The position numbers and the translations under genes are program-made. From NCBI GenBank assembly GCA_018261615.1, contig JAGTSE010000013.1:1-64000 (forward strand): a stretch of DNA of 64,000 bases. Direction: 5' to 3'. Positions 11,358 to 20,874 of the stretch are shown here, one piece after another. Numbering within the stretch: the first letter of the stretch is position 1; every line of letters begins with the position of its first letter. The notes under the pieces were generated by a model, which had not been told where the DNA came from, ran no database searches, and saw only the letters and a program-made list of their open reading frames with translations. The stretch is from Pseudomonadota bacterium (GTDB lineage Bacteria; Pseudomonadota; Gammaproteobacteria; Enterobacterales; Enterobacteriaceae).

Positions 11358-12558
11358 GCCACACTTCCTCCCCCTGATAAATAACCTGTTTCGACAGAGC
11401 TCCACCCAGCCAGTAGCTGAGTTCTGCCGGATGAGCGACATCCCACGCGATAAAACTGGCCTCTTTACCCGCCTGTAGCGTACCGCAGCGATCGTTGATA
11501 CCTAATGCGCGGGCGGCATGACAGGTCACTCCCGCCAGCGCTTCTTCAGGTGTCAGACGGAACAACGTGCAGGCCATATTCATCATCAGTCGCAGAGACA
11601 ATACCGGTGATGTGCCCGGGTTCAGATCGCTGGAAATGGCCATCGGCACCTGGTGCTGACGCAGCAGCGCCACGGGCGGCTGCTGGCTTTCGCGCAAAAA
11701 GTAAAAGGCGCCCGGCAGCAGAACGGCAGTGGTGCCGTGCTGCGACATCAGCGCGATATCCTCTTCACACAAATACTCCAGGTGATCGGCGGAAAGTGCG
11801 TTGTAGCGGGCAGCCAGGCCTGCGCCGTGCAGCAGTGAAAGCTGTTCGGCATGCAGTTTTACCGGTAAGCCAAGCTGCTGTGCTTTGTGGAAGACCCGCT
11901 CCACTTGTTGCGGTGAAAAGGCCAGATGTTCACAAAAAGCATCGACCGCATCGACCAGCCCTTGTGCGTGCCAGATGGGCAGCCAGCGTTGGCAAATTTC
12001 GTCAATGTATTCGTCGGCGCGTCCCTGATACTCGCCAGGCAATGCATGCGCCGCGAGACAGGTGCTGAAGATAGTGAGCGGCATCTCTGCGCCAAGCGCG
12101 CGGATCACCTGCAACATTTTGCCTTCATCGGTGAAGCTAAGGCCGTAGCCGGATTTGATCTCAAGCGTGGTAACGCCGTCTTTGCGCAGCGCGTGAATGC
12201 GCTTGCGGGCACTTTCCAGCAGTTGTTGCTGGCTGGCGTTACGGGTGGCATTCACGGTACTGATAATGCCGCCGCCTGTTGCGGCGATCTCCGCGTAACT
12301 CGCGCCGTTGAGCCGCATCTCAAACTCCTGGCTGCGATCGCCGCCAAACACGCTATGGCTATGGCAATCGATCAGCCCTGGCGTAACCAGCCGTCCGTGC
12401 AGATCCACTTCACGATCAATCGCATCGTCCGGCTGCGTTCCCTCTTCGCCCAGCCATACAATGCGCGGGCCATCAGTGATCATCGCCGCGTGCGGGATCA
12501 GGTTGTATTTGCCCGCTTCCATGGTGGCAATCTGGCAGTGACGCCATAAAATGCGCAT
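11350..12558 (-). CDS. hutI: Imidazolonepropionase HutI
   Basis: Amidohydrolase that opens imidazolone-5-propionate to N-formimino-L-glutamate. The 402-residue product shows the metal-binding [19 protein letters not shown] near residue 70, the LKIKSGYGL-like block ([11 protein letters not shown]), KLHAEQLS and [10 protein letters not shown]. The start [10 protein letters not shown] at 12558 has GGGAG about 10 bases upstream; a longer in-frame start at 12618 would run into the end of hutU. It lies 49 bases after hutU. Confidence 0.95.
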   Translation of the reverse strand: MRILWRHCQIATMEAGKYNLIPHAAMITDGPRIVWLGEEGTQPDDAIDREVDLHGRLVTPGLIDCHSHSVFGGDRSQEFEMRLNGASYAEIAATGGGIISTVNATRNASQQQLLESARKRIHALRKDGVTTLEIKSGYGLSFTDEGKMLQVIRALGAEMPLTIFSTCLAAHALPGEYQGRADEYIDEICQRWLPIWHAQGLVDAVDAFCEHLAFSPQQVERVFHKAQQLGLPVKLHAEQLSLLHGAGLAARYNALSADHLEYLCEEDIALMSQHGTTAVLLPGAFYFLRESQQPPVALLRQHQVPMAISSDLNPGTSPVLSLRLMMNMACTLFRLTPEEALAGVTCHAARALGINDRCGTLQAGKEASFIAWDVAHPAELSYWLGGALSKQVIYQGEEVWHD

Positions 12559-12607
12559 CCGCGTTCTCCCGTCATGGTTCGGCGCGGCAATCACCGCGCC
12601 GCCGGTT

Positions 12608-14284
12608 TTACTTTGCAATCATCGGCAGGTTGAGGCCGTGCTCTTTGGCACAGGCGACAGCGGAATCATAGCCTGCATCGGCATGGCGCATCACGCCCGT
12701 AGCCGGATCGTTATGCAGTACGCGGGCGATACGTTCTGCCGCTTCATCCGTGCCATCGCAGACGATAACCATCCCCGAATGCTGTGAGAAGCCCATGCCG
12801 ACGCCGCCGCCGTGGTGCAGGGAAACCCAGGTTGCGCCGCTGGCAGTATTAAGTAATGCGTTCAGCAGCGGCCAGTCGGAAACCGCATCGGAGCCATCTT
12901 TCATCGCTTCGGTTTCGCGGTTCGGGCTGGCAACGGAGCCGGAGTCCAGGTGATCGCGGCCAATGACAATCGGTGCCGAGACTTCGCCGCGCCGCACCAT
13001 TTCGTTAAACGCCAGCCCCAGACGCGCGCGCTGTCCCAGACCAACCCAGCAAATACGTGCTGGCAGGCCCTGGAAACTGATGCGCTCTTTCGCCATATCC
13101 AGCCAGCGGTGCAGATGTGTATCATCCACGATCAACTCTTTCACCTTTTCATCGGTGCGATAGATATCTTCCGGATCGCCGGAGAGTGCGGCCCAGCGGA
13201 ACGGCCCGATACCGCGGCAGAACAGCGGACGAATATAGGCGGGCACAAAACCCGGGAAATCGAAGGCGTTGCTGACGCCCATCTCTTTCGCCATCTGGCG
13301 AATATTGTTGCCATAATCGAAGGTTGGAATGCCTTGCTGCTGGAAGGCGAGCATCGCTTTAACGTGCTCCGCCATTGAAGCTTTCGCCGCCTGAATCACT
13401 ACCGCTGGCTCCGCCTTCGCTCGTTCGCGATACTCTTCCCACTGCCAGCCAATCGGCAGATAGCCGTTCAGCGGATCGTGGGCGCTGGTTTGATCGGTCA
13501 CGATATCCGGACGAACACCACGTTTAACCAGTTCAGGTAAGATTTCCGCCGCATTACCGTGCAGCGCAACAGAGATAGCTTTGCCTTCACGGGTGTAGCG
13601 TGCAATACGCACCAGCGCATCGTCCAGATCCGTTGCCTGCTCATCCACATAACCGGTATGCAGGCGGAAGTCGATGCGGGATTGCTGACACTCAATGTTC
13701 AGCGAGCAGGCGCCCGCCAGCGTAGCGGCCAGCGGCTGTGCGCCGCCCATACCGCCCAGACCAGCAGTCAGCACCCAGCGGCCAACCAATGAACCGTCAT
13801 AGTGCTGGCGACCCGCTTCGACGAAGGTTTCATACGTGCCCTGAACGATCCCCTGGCTGCCGATATAGATCCAGGAGCCTGCGGTCATCTGGCCGTACAT
13901 CGCCAGCCCTTTGGCGTCCAGTTCGTTGAAGTGCTCCCAGTTAGCCCAGTGGGGAACCAGGTTGGAGTTTGCGATCAGTACGCGCGGCGCATTACTGTGG
14001 GTTTTAAACACGCCGACCGGTTTGCCGGACTGCACCAGCAGCGTTTCGTCATCGTTAAGCTGCTTCAGCGCTTCCACCATTTTGTCAAAGCACTCCCAGT
14101 TACGCACTGCCCGTCCAATCCCCCCGTAAACCACCAGCTCTTTCGGGTTTTCCGCGACTTCGGGATCAAGGTTGTTCATCAGCATGCGTAGCGGCGCTTC
14201 GGTCAGCCAGCTTTTCGCATTCAATGTCGTGCCGCGCGGCGCTCTGATCTCAACATCACGATAACGGGAAAATTCACTACTCAT
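12608..14284 (-). CDS. hutU: Urocanate hydratase HutU
   Basis: NAD-dependent enzyme converting urocanate to imidazolonepropionate. The 558-residue product is full length and highly conserved, with [34 protein letters not shown], the NAD-binding [13 protein letters not shown] and [12 protein letters not shown]. It leads the hutUIG operon. A HutC-type site (14351-14366) lies about 67 bases upstream. In most hut loci hutH is next to hutU; here only a fragment remains upstream at 14733-14981. Confidence 0.97.
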   Translation of the reverse strand: MSSEFSRYRDVEIRAPRGTTLNAKSWLTEAPLRMLMNNLDPEVAENPKELVVYGGIGRAVRNWECFDKMVEALKQLNDDETLLVQSGKPVGVFKTHSNAPRVLIANSNLVPHWANWEHFNELDAKGLAMYGQMTAGSWIYIGSQGIVQGTYETFVEAGRQHYDGSLVGRWVLTAGLGGMGGAQPLAATLAGACSLNIECQQSRIDFRLHTGYVDEQATDLDDALVRIARYTREGKAISVALHGNAAEILPELVKRGVRPDIVTDQTSAHDPLNGYLPIGWQWEEYRERAKAEPAVVIQAAKASMAEHVKAMLAFQQQGIPTFDYGNNIRQMAKEMGVSNAFDFPGFVPAYIRPLFCRGIGPFRWAALSGDPEDIYRTDEKVKELIVDDTHLHRWLDMAKERISFQGLPARICWVGLGQRARLGLAFNEMVRRGEVSAPIVIGRDHLDSGSVASPNRETEAMKDGSDAVSDWPLLNALLNTASGATWVSLHHGGGVGMGFSQHSGMVIVCDGTDEAAERIARVLHNDPATGVMRHADAGYDSAVACAKEHGLNLPMIAK

Positions 14285-14350
14285 GCGGTTTACCTTCTTT
14301 GTTTGATAGCAGAATAAATGCTTACTGACGTTGCAATGCTGTTGTACACG

Positions 14351-14366
14351 TCTTGTATATACATGA
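14351..14366. promoter_or_regulatory. HutC-operator-like palindrome at the hutU promoter
   Basis: TCTTGTATATACATGA contains the near-palindrome TGTATATACA characteristic of HutC/GntR-family hut operators. It lies 67-82 bases upstream of hutU, and a similar sequence stands at the hutC-hutF junction. HutC repression relieved by urocanate is known in related bacteria; binding here is inferred. Confidence 0.6.
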
Positions 14367-14384
14367 TAAGCACATATGGTGCCG

Positions 14385-14670
14385 TTTTGATCTATTTATT
14401 TATTTTTCATGTAAAACAGTTAGTTGTTGTTAATGGTCTTTTGTGTTGCGCTGAAGGAAAGGATTTTAGCGCGCTTTGTTGCGCTGTTATTGTGCCTGAC
14501 GGCAGAAAAATGATCGTTTTAAGTGCATTTGTTTGCCGTTTTGTGGCGAGTGGGCAGGGCTAATCAGCAGGCTTAATCTGCCTGATTAAGCTAATTTTAT
14601 ATTGCTATTTTATTGTTTTTTTAATGTATTTTTTATGGATGTATGTTGCGGTTACGTTATGGCTCATGAT
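14385..14670. other. AT-rich non-coding stretch upstream of hutU
   Basis: No convincing gene is seen between the hutU operator and the ammonia-lyase remnant. A 7-bp hairpin (CTTAATC 14572-14578, GATTAAG 14584-14590) is followed by an AT-rich tract. An 81-codon frame at 14318-14563 has no ribosome binding site and odd composition. The stretch may be the decayed promoter side of a lost hutH. Confidence 0.4.
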
Positions 14671-14677
14671 TTTTTAG

Positions 14678-14690
14678 TTGTACATACAAG
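14678..14690. promoter_or_regulatory. Second HutC-like palindrome, before the ammonia-lyase remnant
   Basis: TTGTACATACAAG is nearly palindromic and shares TGTA-N2-TACA spacing with the other two hut sites. It lies 43 bases before the surviving ammonia-lyase sequence. It may be a relic operator of the lost gene. Confidence 0.4.
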
Positions 14691-14732
14691 AATGCACATG
14701 AGGTATTTTTACATCGCCGTCATATCGTCACC

Positions 14733-14977
<245 letters not shown>

Positions 14978-14981
<4 letters not shown>

Positions 14982-15532
14982 CGGGATGTCAGCGTCACGC
15001 AGGCGAAAAGCGTGTCGCTGTCTGCGTGGACGGTAACCGTCGCCGGGTTATCGATTCGCAGGCTGTCGTAATGTTGCAGGGTATGGCGTTCACCTTCGAC
15101 GGTAACATCAAGCAAATTTCCGGCGTTGAACAGCAGCATCGTTCCCTGTTGATGTCGCCATGCGCCATCGTGCAGCCAGCGCACTGTTGCCTGGGTGGTT
15201 TCACGGCGATAAATCACGTTGAAATCGAGTAACGGCCCGCCGACAACCTCGCAAAACACCGCGCTGTCTCCGCTAAAATCCGTCGCCTGAAACAGTGGAA
15301 TTAACGCGCTGCGCTGGTCATCAACCGTCAGAAACATGCCTTCGCCTTCCAGCACGCTGATATTTCGCAGGTAACCGGAGAAACGTGAGAACGCGCCGTC
15401 TTCGCGGATCGTCGCAACCGATATGCGCCAGTCATACTGTTCACTGGCGGGGAAACGGCACACCTCATGGGTGACACCCAGGCCATTTTTCCAGCGCATC
15501 TCAGCGTATCCGCTATAAGGCAGTTGCCTCAT
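14978..15532 (-). CDS. hutD: HutD-family protein
   Basis: HutD is a cupin-fold protein of hut loci, proposed in Pseudomonas to limit hut expression; its biochemical role is not settled. The product has 184 residues. Family blocks visible are MRWKNGLGVTHEV at the N-terminus, WRISVATIREDGAFSRFSGYLRNISVLEG, and DFNVIYRR. The ATG at 15532 overlaps the hutC stop (ATGA), and it ends against the ammonia-lyase remnant. hutC-hutD form a short operon divergent from hutF. Confidence 0.9.
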
Positions 15533-16290
15533 TTGCGCATGCTTCCTTCCAGGCGGTAGCGCGAACCCGGATAGACCAGGCGCACGGTGGTGACGATTTT
15601 CTTGTCCTGACGACCGGTCCAGGTGCGGCGGTTCACTTGCAGGCAAGGGGTGTGCTCATCGATTTCCAGATAAACGCACTCGCTGCGGGGCACGTTCACG
15701 GCTTCGATAATATGCTCGCCCTCGACAATCGGCGCGATGGAAGAAAGATAGGCATTTGGGGTGATGCGGGTGAAATCCTGTTGCAGATAGTCCGGCACAA
15801 TCAGCGCATTCACCAGCCTGTCTTCAAGCATCACCGGAACGCCGTTTTCATAATGACAAATCAGCGAATGAAACAGGCGGCTACCTTTCGGTAAATTAAA
15901 GGACAGCGCTTGCTGGGCATCTGCATGCAGTTGGGTCAGTTCCAGCACTCTGGCGTGATGGCGATGGCCGCGGCTGGCAATCTCATCGGCAATGTTGTTG
16001 ATTTCCAGCAGCGCCGACTGCCCGCGAACTTCGGCGACAAAGGTGCCAACGCCCTGCATGCGCACCAGCAGCCCTTCGGCGGTCAGTTCACGCAGCGCAC
16101 GGTTAATGGTCATCCGGCTGTAGCCAAACTGACTGACCAGCTCGCTTTCGGACGGCACGCGGTAATTCACTGGCCAGGCGCCGCTGTGGATATTGGTTTT
16201 GATCATGCTCTTCACCCTTTCATAGAAAGGGGCGGGCTGATCGAGATGCGTCTCGCCTGCGGCTGCTTTAAAAATTTCGCTTTGCTCCAT
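15529..16290 (-). CDS. hutC: Histidine-utilisation repressor HutC (GntR family)
   Basis: GntR/HutC-subfamily repressor, expected to release hut operators on binding urocanate. The 253-residue product has a winged-helix N-terminus with YRVPSESELVSQFGYSRMTINRALRELTAEGLLVR, followed by GVGTFVAE (joined motif of the family), and a C-terminal UTRA effector domain from about residue 95 with LEDRLVNALIVPDYL and CLQVNRRTW. It is divergent from hutF, with an operator-like palindrome between them. Confidence 0.95.
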   Translation of the reverse strand: MEQSEIFKAAAGETHLDQPAPFYERVKSMIKTNIHSGAWPVNYRVPSESELVSQFGYSRMTINRALRELTAEGLLVRMQGVGTFVAEVRGQSALLEINNIADEIASRGHRHHARVLELTQLHADAQQALSFNLPKGSRLFHSLICHYENGVPVMLEDRLVNALIVPDYLQQDFTRITPNAYLSSIAPIVEGEHIIEAVNVPRSECVYLEIDEHTPCLQVNRRTWTGRQDKKIVTTVRLVYPGSRYRLEGSMRK

Positions 16291-16342
16291 TAACCCTTTC
16301 CTCGGCCGGATGACCGTTGAAGTTTACTCTACGCACAATTGG

Positions 16343-16370
16343 ATGTATATATATAAACATGTATATACAT
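16343..16370. promoter_or_regulatory. HutC-operator-like palindromes between hutC and hutF
   Basis: The 28 bases hold two adjacent TGTATAT-type elements: ATGTATATATAT at 16343-16354 and the exact palindrome ATGTATATACAT at 16359-16370. The pair lies 31 bases before the hutF start and 53 bases before hutC. Dual occupancy could control both promoters and auto-regulate hutC. Confidence 0.65.
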
Positions 16371-16400
16371 CTTCGGTAGCGGCAGGCGGTGAGAGGCAAT

Positions 16401-17768
16401 ATGACGGTATATTTCGCGGCGAAAGCATTGTTGCCGCAGGGCTGGGCGGAGAATGTCCGCATTACGGTTTCCGCACAGGGTATTATCACCGCGCTGGAAA
16501 GTGGTAGTCAGCCAGACGATAACACGATTCGCCTGGACGGTTTCCTGGTGCCGGGCATGCCAAACCTGCATTCGCATGCGTTTCAGCGCGCAATGGCCGG
16601 GCTGACCGAAGTGGTGGGCGATTCGGCAGACAGCTTCTGGACATGGCGCGATTTGATGTACCGGCTGGTGGATAAAATCACCCCCGAACAGCTGGAAACC
16701 ATCGCCAGCTATCTGTACATCGAAATGCTGAAGGCCGGTTATACCTCGGTTGCCGAGTTTCACTATTTGCACCACGATCGCGGCGGAAAACCTTATGCGC
16801 GGCCAGCCGAGCTGGCGTTGCGTATTTCGCAAGCGGCGAAAACAGCGGGCATTGGCCTGACATTGCTGCCAGTGCTTTACAGCTTCGCCGGTTTTGGCGG
16901 GCAGCCAGCGACCACCGGGCAGCGCCGCTTTATTCACGATACGGAAGGCTATCTGGCGCTGCATGAGGCGCTGACGTCGCAGCTTGCCGCTGAGCCGATG
17001 CAGCGTACCGGGCTGTGCTTCCACTCGCTACGGGCCGTTACGTCGGAGCAGATGCAGAATGTGCTCAAAGCCTGTCCGCAATCGCAGCCGGTACATATTC
17101 ATATTGCCGAGCAGCAAAAAGAGGTCGATGACTGCGTAGCCTGGTCCGGGCTGCGTCCAGTGGAGTGGCTTTACCAGCATATGCCGGTGGATGAGCAGTG
17201 GTGTCTGATTCACGCCACGCACCTTACGCCGCAGGAAACCCAACAAATTGCTGCTTCAGGCGCAGTGGCGGGCCTGTGCCTGACCACTGAAGCCAATCTT
17301 GGTGACGGTATTTTCCCAGGGCCGGACTATCTTGCGCAACACGGGCGTTGGGGGATTGGCTCCGACAGCCATATCAGCGTCAGCGTCAGCGAGGATTTGC
17401 GCTGGTTTGAGTACGGGCAACGGTTAAACAAACGGCGGCGCAACTTGCTCCATCTGCCGGATGAACCTTATATCGGCAATGTGCTGTATCAGGGCGCATT
17501 GCAGGGCGGACGCCGCGCGCTGGGGCAGGCGATTGGTCAACTGGCGACCGGCCATCGCGCGGATATGCTGTTGCTCGACAGCCGCGATCCTTTCCTTGCT
17601 GCCGCAGGCGATCGTGAACGTCTGAATCGCTGGATTTTCGCCTGTTCGACGAACCCGATAAAAAGGGTGATGACCGGAGGACGCTGGGTGATTGAAGCGG
17701 GGCATCACGCGCAGGAAGAGCAGGTGACAGCCGCGTTTATCAAAGTCATGCAGCAACTGGTGGCGTAA
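16401..17768 (+). CDS. hutF: Formimidoylglutamate deiminase HutF
   Basis: Amidohydrolase-superfamily enzyme that converts N-formimino-L-glutamate to N-formyl-L-glutamate and ammonia. The 455-residue product carries the metal motif PNLHSHAFQRAMAGL near residue 55, HIHIAEQQKEVDD, LIHATHLTP and the GIGSDSHISVS Asp/His site. The start at 16401 (MTVYFAAKALLPQG) has GAGAGG upstream. HutF followed by HutG defines the five-step pathway rather than the formiminoglutamase route. It is alone on its strand and is terminated at 17772-17796. Confidence 0.95.
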   Translation: MTVYFAAKALLPQGWAENVRITVSAQGIITALESGSQPDDNTIRLDGFLVPGMPNLHSHAFQRAMAGLTEVVGDSADSFWTWRDLMYRLVDKITPEQLETIASYLYIEMLKAGYTSVAEFHYLHHDRGGKPYARPAELALRISQAAKTAGIGLTLLPVLYSFAGFGGQPATTGQRRFIHDTEGYLALHEALTSQLAAEPMQRTGLCFHSLRAVTSEQMQNVLKACPQSQPVHIHIAEQQKEVDDCVAWSGLRPVEWLYQHMPVDEQWCLIHATHLTPQETQQIAASGAVAGLCLTTEANLGDGIFPGPDYLAQHGRWGIGSDSHISVSVSEDLRWFEYGQRLNKRRRNLLHLPDEPYIGNVLYQGALQGGRRALGQAIGQLATGHRADMLLLDSRDPFLAAAGDRERLNRWIFACSTNPIKRVMTGGRWVIEAGHHAQEEQVTAAFIKVMQQLVA

Positions 17769-17771
17769 GAC

Positions 17772-17796
17772 AAGGGATGCCGGGCGGCATCCCTTT
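17772..17796. terminator. Terminator between hutF and the esterase gene
   Basis: AAGGGATGCC and GGCATCCCTT form a 10-bp stem with a short loop, followed by a T-run on the plus strand and preceded by A residues. It lies 3 bases after the hutF stop and just before the 3' end of the convergent esterase gene. Confidence 0.85.
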
Positions 17797-17803
17797 TTGT
17801 CTC

Positions 17804-18412
17804 TTAATCTACGCGGTTAAGCAGCGGCAGCAGGAAGTTCGCTGCTTTCATCGCGCCGTTCGCCGTAATGGTGTGTGGCACGCCGGGCTCAAAATAGGTA
17901 TCAACATCGACACCCGCCGCGCCAAGCAGTTCGGCAGCGTGCTGGCTCTGCTGATAGTGAATCACCGGATCGCTCACACCGTGCACCAGCAGCACTGGCG
18001 TGTGCGGCGCAGGCTGCCATGGCTGTGCCGAGGCCAGACGACCGGAAAACGCCACCACAGCTGCCAGCGGACACCGGGCGTTGACCAGTGCATCCAGCGA
18101 CATAATCGCCCCTTGCGAAAAACCGCTCAGCACCAGCTTGTCTCGTCCGGGCTGCACATCGTGTTTCTCCAGCAGGCCATTGATGGTGGCATTAAAGGTG
18201 CTGCGGGCTTCGGCAATCCGCGCGGCGCGCGTTTCATCGGTGATACCGTTAACGCTGAACCACTGGAAACCCGGCCCCATATCAAAAGGCGACGGCCCGT
18301 CCGGCGTGGCGATAATCACATCGTCGAGAGTTTGCGACCAGTATTTCCCCAGACCTTGCAAATCCGAGCCACGGCTACCGACGCCATGCAACAGCACAAT
18401 CAATTTTTTCAT
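17804..18412 (-). CDS. Predicted carboxylesterase (phospholipase/carboxylesterase family)
   Basis: A 202-residue alpha/beta hydrolase of the Abhydrolase_2 / YpfH-like type. The oxyanion-hole motif LLHGVGSRGSD is near residue 8, the nucleophile elbow GFSQGA near residue 115, the acid in HGVSDPVI and the histidine in GVPHTIT. The substrate is unknown. It is the last gene of a likely operon behind the DoxX and glutathionyl-hydroquinone reductase genes (12-base gap), suggesting a role in handling quinones or aromatic esters; this is inference. Confidence 0.85.
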   Translation of the reverse strand: MKKLIVLLHGVGSRGSDLQGLGKYWSQTLDDVIIATPDGPSPFDMGPGFQWFSVNGITDETRAARIAEARSTFNATINGLLEKHDVQPGRDKLVLSGFSQGAIMSLDALVNARCPLAAVVAFSGRLASAQPWQPAPHTPVLLVHGVSDPVIHYQQSQHAAELLGAAGVDVDTYFEPGVPHTITANGAMKAANFLLPLLNRVD

Positions 18413-18424
18413 TATCGCTTCCTG

Positions 18425-19381
18425 TCACAGCCCGTAAGCGCGTAAATCCGGCCCTTGCGGAACAATACCATTGGGGTTGAGGGCTTTAATCGAGTAATAA
18501 CCCTGCTTGATATGGTCAATATTCACCGTCTCGCGAATACCAGGAACCGCCAGCATCTCGCGCAGATAGCGATCCAGATGCGGGTACTCCGCCAGCTTAC
18601 GAAGATTGCATTTAAACAATCCGTGGTAAGCCGCATCGAAGCGAATCAGCGTAACGAACAGGCGAATATCTGCCTCGGTAAGTTGCGTGCCGCACAGGAA
18701 CGTGCGCTGGGCGAGGTGGTTTTCCAGCTTATCAAGCTGGCTGAACACATCGTTCACTGCTTCTTCGTAACTCAACTGAGTGGTGGCAAAACCGGCGCGA
18801 TAAACCCCGTTATTGAGGTTCGGGTAGATCTCCGCATTCAACTGGTCGATCTCATCGCGCAGGTGCGCCGGATAGAGATCGACCGCGTTGTTTGCCAGCG
18901 AACCAAAGCCGCTGTTCAGCATGCGAACAATGTCGGCCGACTCGTTATTGACGATGGTGTGGGTTTGCTTATCCCACAGCACCGGCACCGTTGCGCGCCC
19001 GGTAAAGCGCGGGTCGGCGCGGGTATAGAGCTGGTGCAGCCATTCGGCCTGATTCAGTGTGTCACGGTTGGCGCCTGGGTAGTCGCCAAAGTGCCAGCCT
19101 TCATCCAGCAGCCACGGTTCAACCACTGACACGCTGATCACCGGTTCCAGCCCTTTCAGCTTGCGGGCAATCAGCGTGCGCGAGGCCCAGGGGCAAATGA
19201 GCGCCACATACAGATGGTAGCGGCCAGGTTCGGCGATAAATCCGCCTTCGCCGGTGATACCGGGCGCTCCGTCCGGGGTCACCCAGTGGCGAAAGCTGGA
19301 GGTCTGGCGAACAAAACCGCCTTTCTCGTCGGTGGCCTGAACCGGGTGCCAGTCGGCCGTCCATTTACCCTCAATCAGCAT
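18425..19381 (-). CDS. Glutathionyl-hydroquinone reductase (Xi-class GST)
   Basis: Homologue of E. coli YqjG/ECM4 that reduces glutathionyl-hydroquinones to hydroquinones. The 318-residue product has the class motif ICPWASRTLI with the catalytic Cys near residue 59, followed by VPVLWDKQTHTIVNNESADIVRML and the helical domain with LTEADIRLFVTLIRFD. It is divergent enough from E. coli YqjG that it is more likely a paralogue than the orthologue. The DoxX gene lies 10 bases upstream, and E. coli yqjG is likewise next to a DoxX gene (yqjF). Confidence 0.92.
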   Translation of the reverse strand: MLIEGKWTADWHPVQATDEKGGFVRQTSSFRHWVTPDGAPGITGEGGFIAEPGRYHLYVALICPWASRTLIARKLKGLEPVISVSVVEPWLLDEGWHFGDYPGANRDTLNQAEWLHQLYTRADPRFTGRATVPVLWDKQTHTIVNNESADIVRMLNSGFGSLANNAVDLYPAHLRDEIDQLNAEIYPNLNNGVYRAGFATTQLSYEEAVNDVFSQLDKLENHLAQRTFLCGTQLTEADIRLFVTLIRFDAAYHGLFKCNLRKLAEYPHLDRYLREMLAVPGIRETVNIDHIKQGYYSIKALNPNGIVPQGPDLRAYGL

Positions 19382-19391
19382 GCCGCCTCCG

Positions 19392-19799
19392 TTAGCCTTT
19401 TACCGGGGTGGGTTTCAGGGCAAATTTGCCGTCGCCCGTCAGCGCCAGTGTTAACAGACCAACAATCCAGAAGGCCGGGAATTCCCAACCGCCGTTCGGG
19501 TTAGTAAAGAAGAAACCGGCCGGGCCGTGAACGGTGAAGATCGCACCGAGCAGAATTGGGATCAGCACAATCGCCACAATACGTGCGTAAACACCGAGGA
19601 TCAGGGCAATCGCCCCTACCAGTTCAACCGCCATGGTGATATACGCCAGCCAGCCTGGCAGACCGAGTGAGGCGAAGAACTTCGCAGTGCCCGCCGGGGT
19701 GAAGGCGAAAAATTTCAGACCAAAGTGCGCCAGAAACAGAATACCGAGCGCCAGGCGCATAATCAGTGCGGCATACGGGGTAGTGCGTTGGTCAAACAT
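19392..19799 (-). CDS. DoxX family inner-membrane protein
   Basis: A 135-residue, four-helix membrane protein of the DoxX family (YqjF/YphA-like). Membrane segments run at about residues 11-30, 45-70, 73-92 and 107-124, with the conserved AYITMAVELVGAIALILG. Members are linked to redox or thiol stress but the biochemical role is open. It leads the operon DoxX - glutathionyl-hydroquinone reductase - esterase. Upstream lie two palindromes and the lysR-type gene on the same strand. Confidence 0.9.
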   Translation of the reverse strand: MFDQRTTPYAALIMRLALGILFLAHFGLKFFAFTPAGTAKFFASLGLPGWLAYITMAVELVGAIALILGVYARIVAIVLIPILLGAIFTVHGPAGFFFTNPNGGWEFPAFWIVGLLTLALTGDGKFALKPTPVKG

Positions 19800-19842
19800 G
19801 GTGGTGTTCCTCTCAGTCAGTTGATGAGAGGAGTGTATAGTC

Positions 19843-19899
19843 TTTCCATCTGGAAAATTATCTGCGTAAAACAGGGATGTTTATTTCCATTTTGGAAAT
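19843..19899. promoter_or_regulatory. Two TTTCCA-TGGAAA palindromes, LysR-type operator
   Basis: TTTCCATCTGGAAA (19843-19856) and ATTTCCATTTTGGAAAT (19883-19899) are two near-identical inverted repeats spaced by 40 bases, each continuing into ATTATC. They occupy the gap between the LysR-type gene and the DoxX gene. They probably form the recognition and activation sites of that regulator at the DoxX promoter. Confidence 0.65.
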
Positions 19900-19901
19900 T
19901 A

Positions 19902-20813
19902 TCACCACCCCTGTTCCCATTCCGGCTGCAGCGAGAAAGCGTCCACCAGAAAATCGATCAGCACGCGGGATTTCTGCGCCAGGTAGCGGGCGGGCGGATA
20001 AACGGCGAACAGCGCCAGCGGTGGGGCTTCATAGGCCGTGAGCACCGGTTTTATGCGCCGCTCTCTCAATGCCTTACCGGCGACAAACACCGGGATGCGC
20101 GCTACGCCCAGTCCGGCGCAGGCGGCTTCGAGGCACACTTCAGCGTTGGAAAATTTACTATGTCCGCGCACCGGCTGAAGATGCAGTTGTTTGTGCTCAT
20201 CGAGGAAAGGCCAGTGCCAGGGATCGCGGAAATTGGTATCAACAATCAGGCTGTGCTGCTCAAGCTGCTGCCAGTGCGTGGGTTCACCCTGCCGGGCAAG
20301 GTAATCCGGCGAGGCGACCACCACATTGCGGATCGCGCACAGGCGGCGAGCCACCAGGCTGCTGTCGGAAAGTGCGCCGATGCGCAGGGCAACATCAAAC
20401 CCTTCATCCACTACGTTGACCAGTCGGTCAGCAAAGCTGACATCCAGTTCGATTTCTGGATAGAGGCGGGCAAACGCCACCAGATGGGGCGTGAGCTGGG
20501 AAGTCCCAAACGTGACGGGTGCAGAGATGCGCAACAAGCCGGAGGGTGCATTGGCAATGTTGCGCACTGCATCGTTAAGCGCATCGTAATCAATCAGCAA
20601 CTGGCGGATACGGTCATAATAGGCCAGCCCCACTTCGGTTGGCGTCAGCGAGCGGGTGCTGCGTCGCAGCAGATTAACGCCCAACTCCTGTTCCAGGCGG
20701 GAGATGAGTTTCGACGCCTGGCCGTGGCTGGTGCCGCAGCGCCGCGCCGCGCCGGTAAAGCTGCCCGTTTCCATCACCGCCACAAACATGCGATCGCAAT
20801 CCAGCCGTTCCAT
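19902..20813 (-). CDS. LysR-family transcriptional regulator
   Basis: A 303-residue LTTR. The N-terminal winged helix is MERLDCDRMFVAVMETGSF with the helix-turn-helix AARRCGTSHGQASKLISRLEQELG, and the effector-binding domain starts near residue 92 (LLRISAPVTFG). It is of the CrgA/PA1264-like subgroup that often governs quinone or drug-stress genes. Unlike most LTTRs it is transcribed in the same direction as its likely target, the DoxX operon, with a 102-base gap carrying two palindromes. Confidence 0.9.
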   Translation of the reverse strand: MERLDCDRMFVAVMETGSFTGAARRCGTSHGQASKLISRLEQELGVNLLRRSTRSLTPTEVGLAYYDRIRQLLIDYDALNDAVRNIANAPSGLLRISAPVTFGTSQLTPHLVAFARLYPEIELDVSFADRLVNVVDEGFDVALRIGALSDSSLVARRLCAIRNVVVASPDYLARQGEPTHWQQLEQHSLIVDTNFRDPWHWPFLDEHKQLHLQPVRGHSKFSNAEVCLEAACAGLGVARIPVFVAGKALRERRIKPVLTAYEAPPLALFAVYPPARYLAQKSRVLIDFLVDAFSLQPEWEQGW

Positions 20814-20874
20814 ACGTCTTTTTCCGCAGAATTATCAGTTCCTCACCATAACAAAAGTGCGCCACGGGCAATAG

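Noticed and set aside
14318..14563. An 81-codon frame upstream of hutU
   Set aside because: No ribosome binding site, unusual composition with many Cys and Val, and it lies in the hutU control region.
17777..18445. A 222-codon plus-strand frame
   Set aside because: Antisense to the esterase gene; its translation is rich in Arg, His and Gln and matches no known family.
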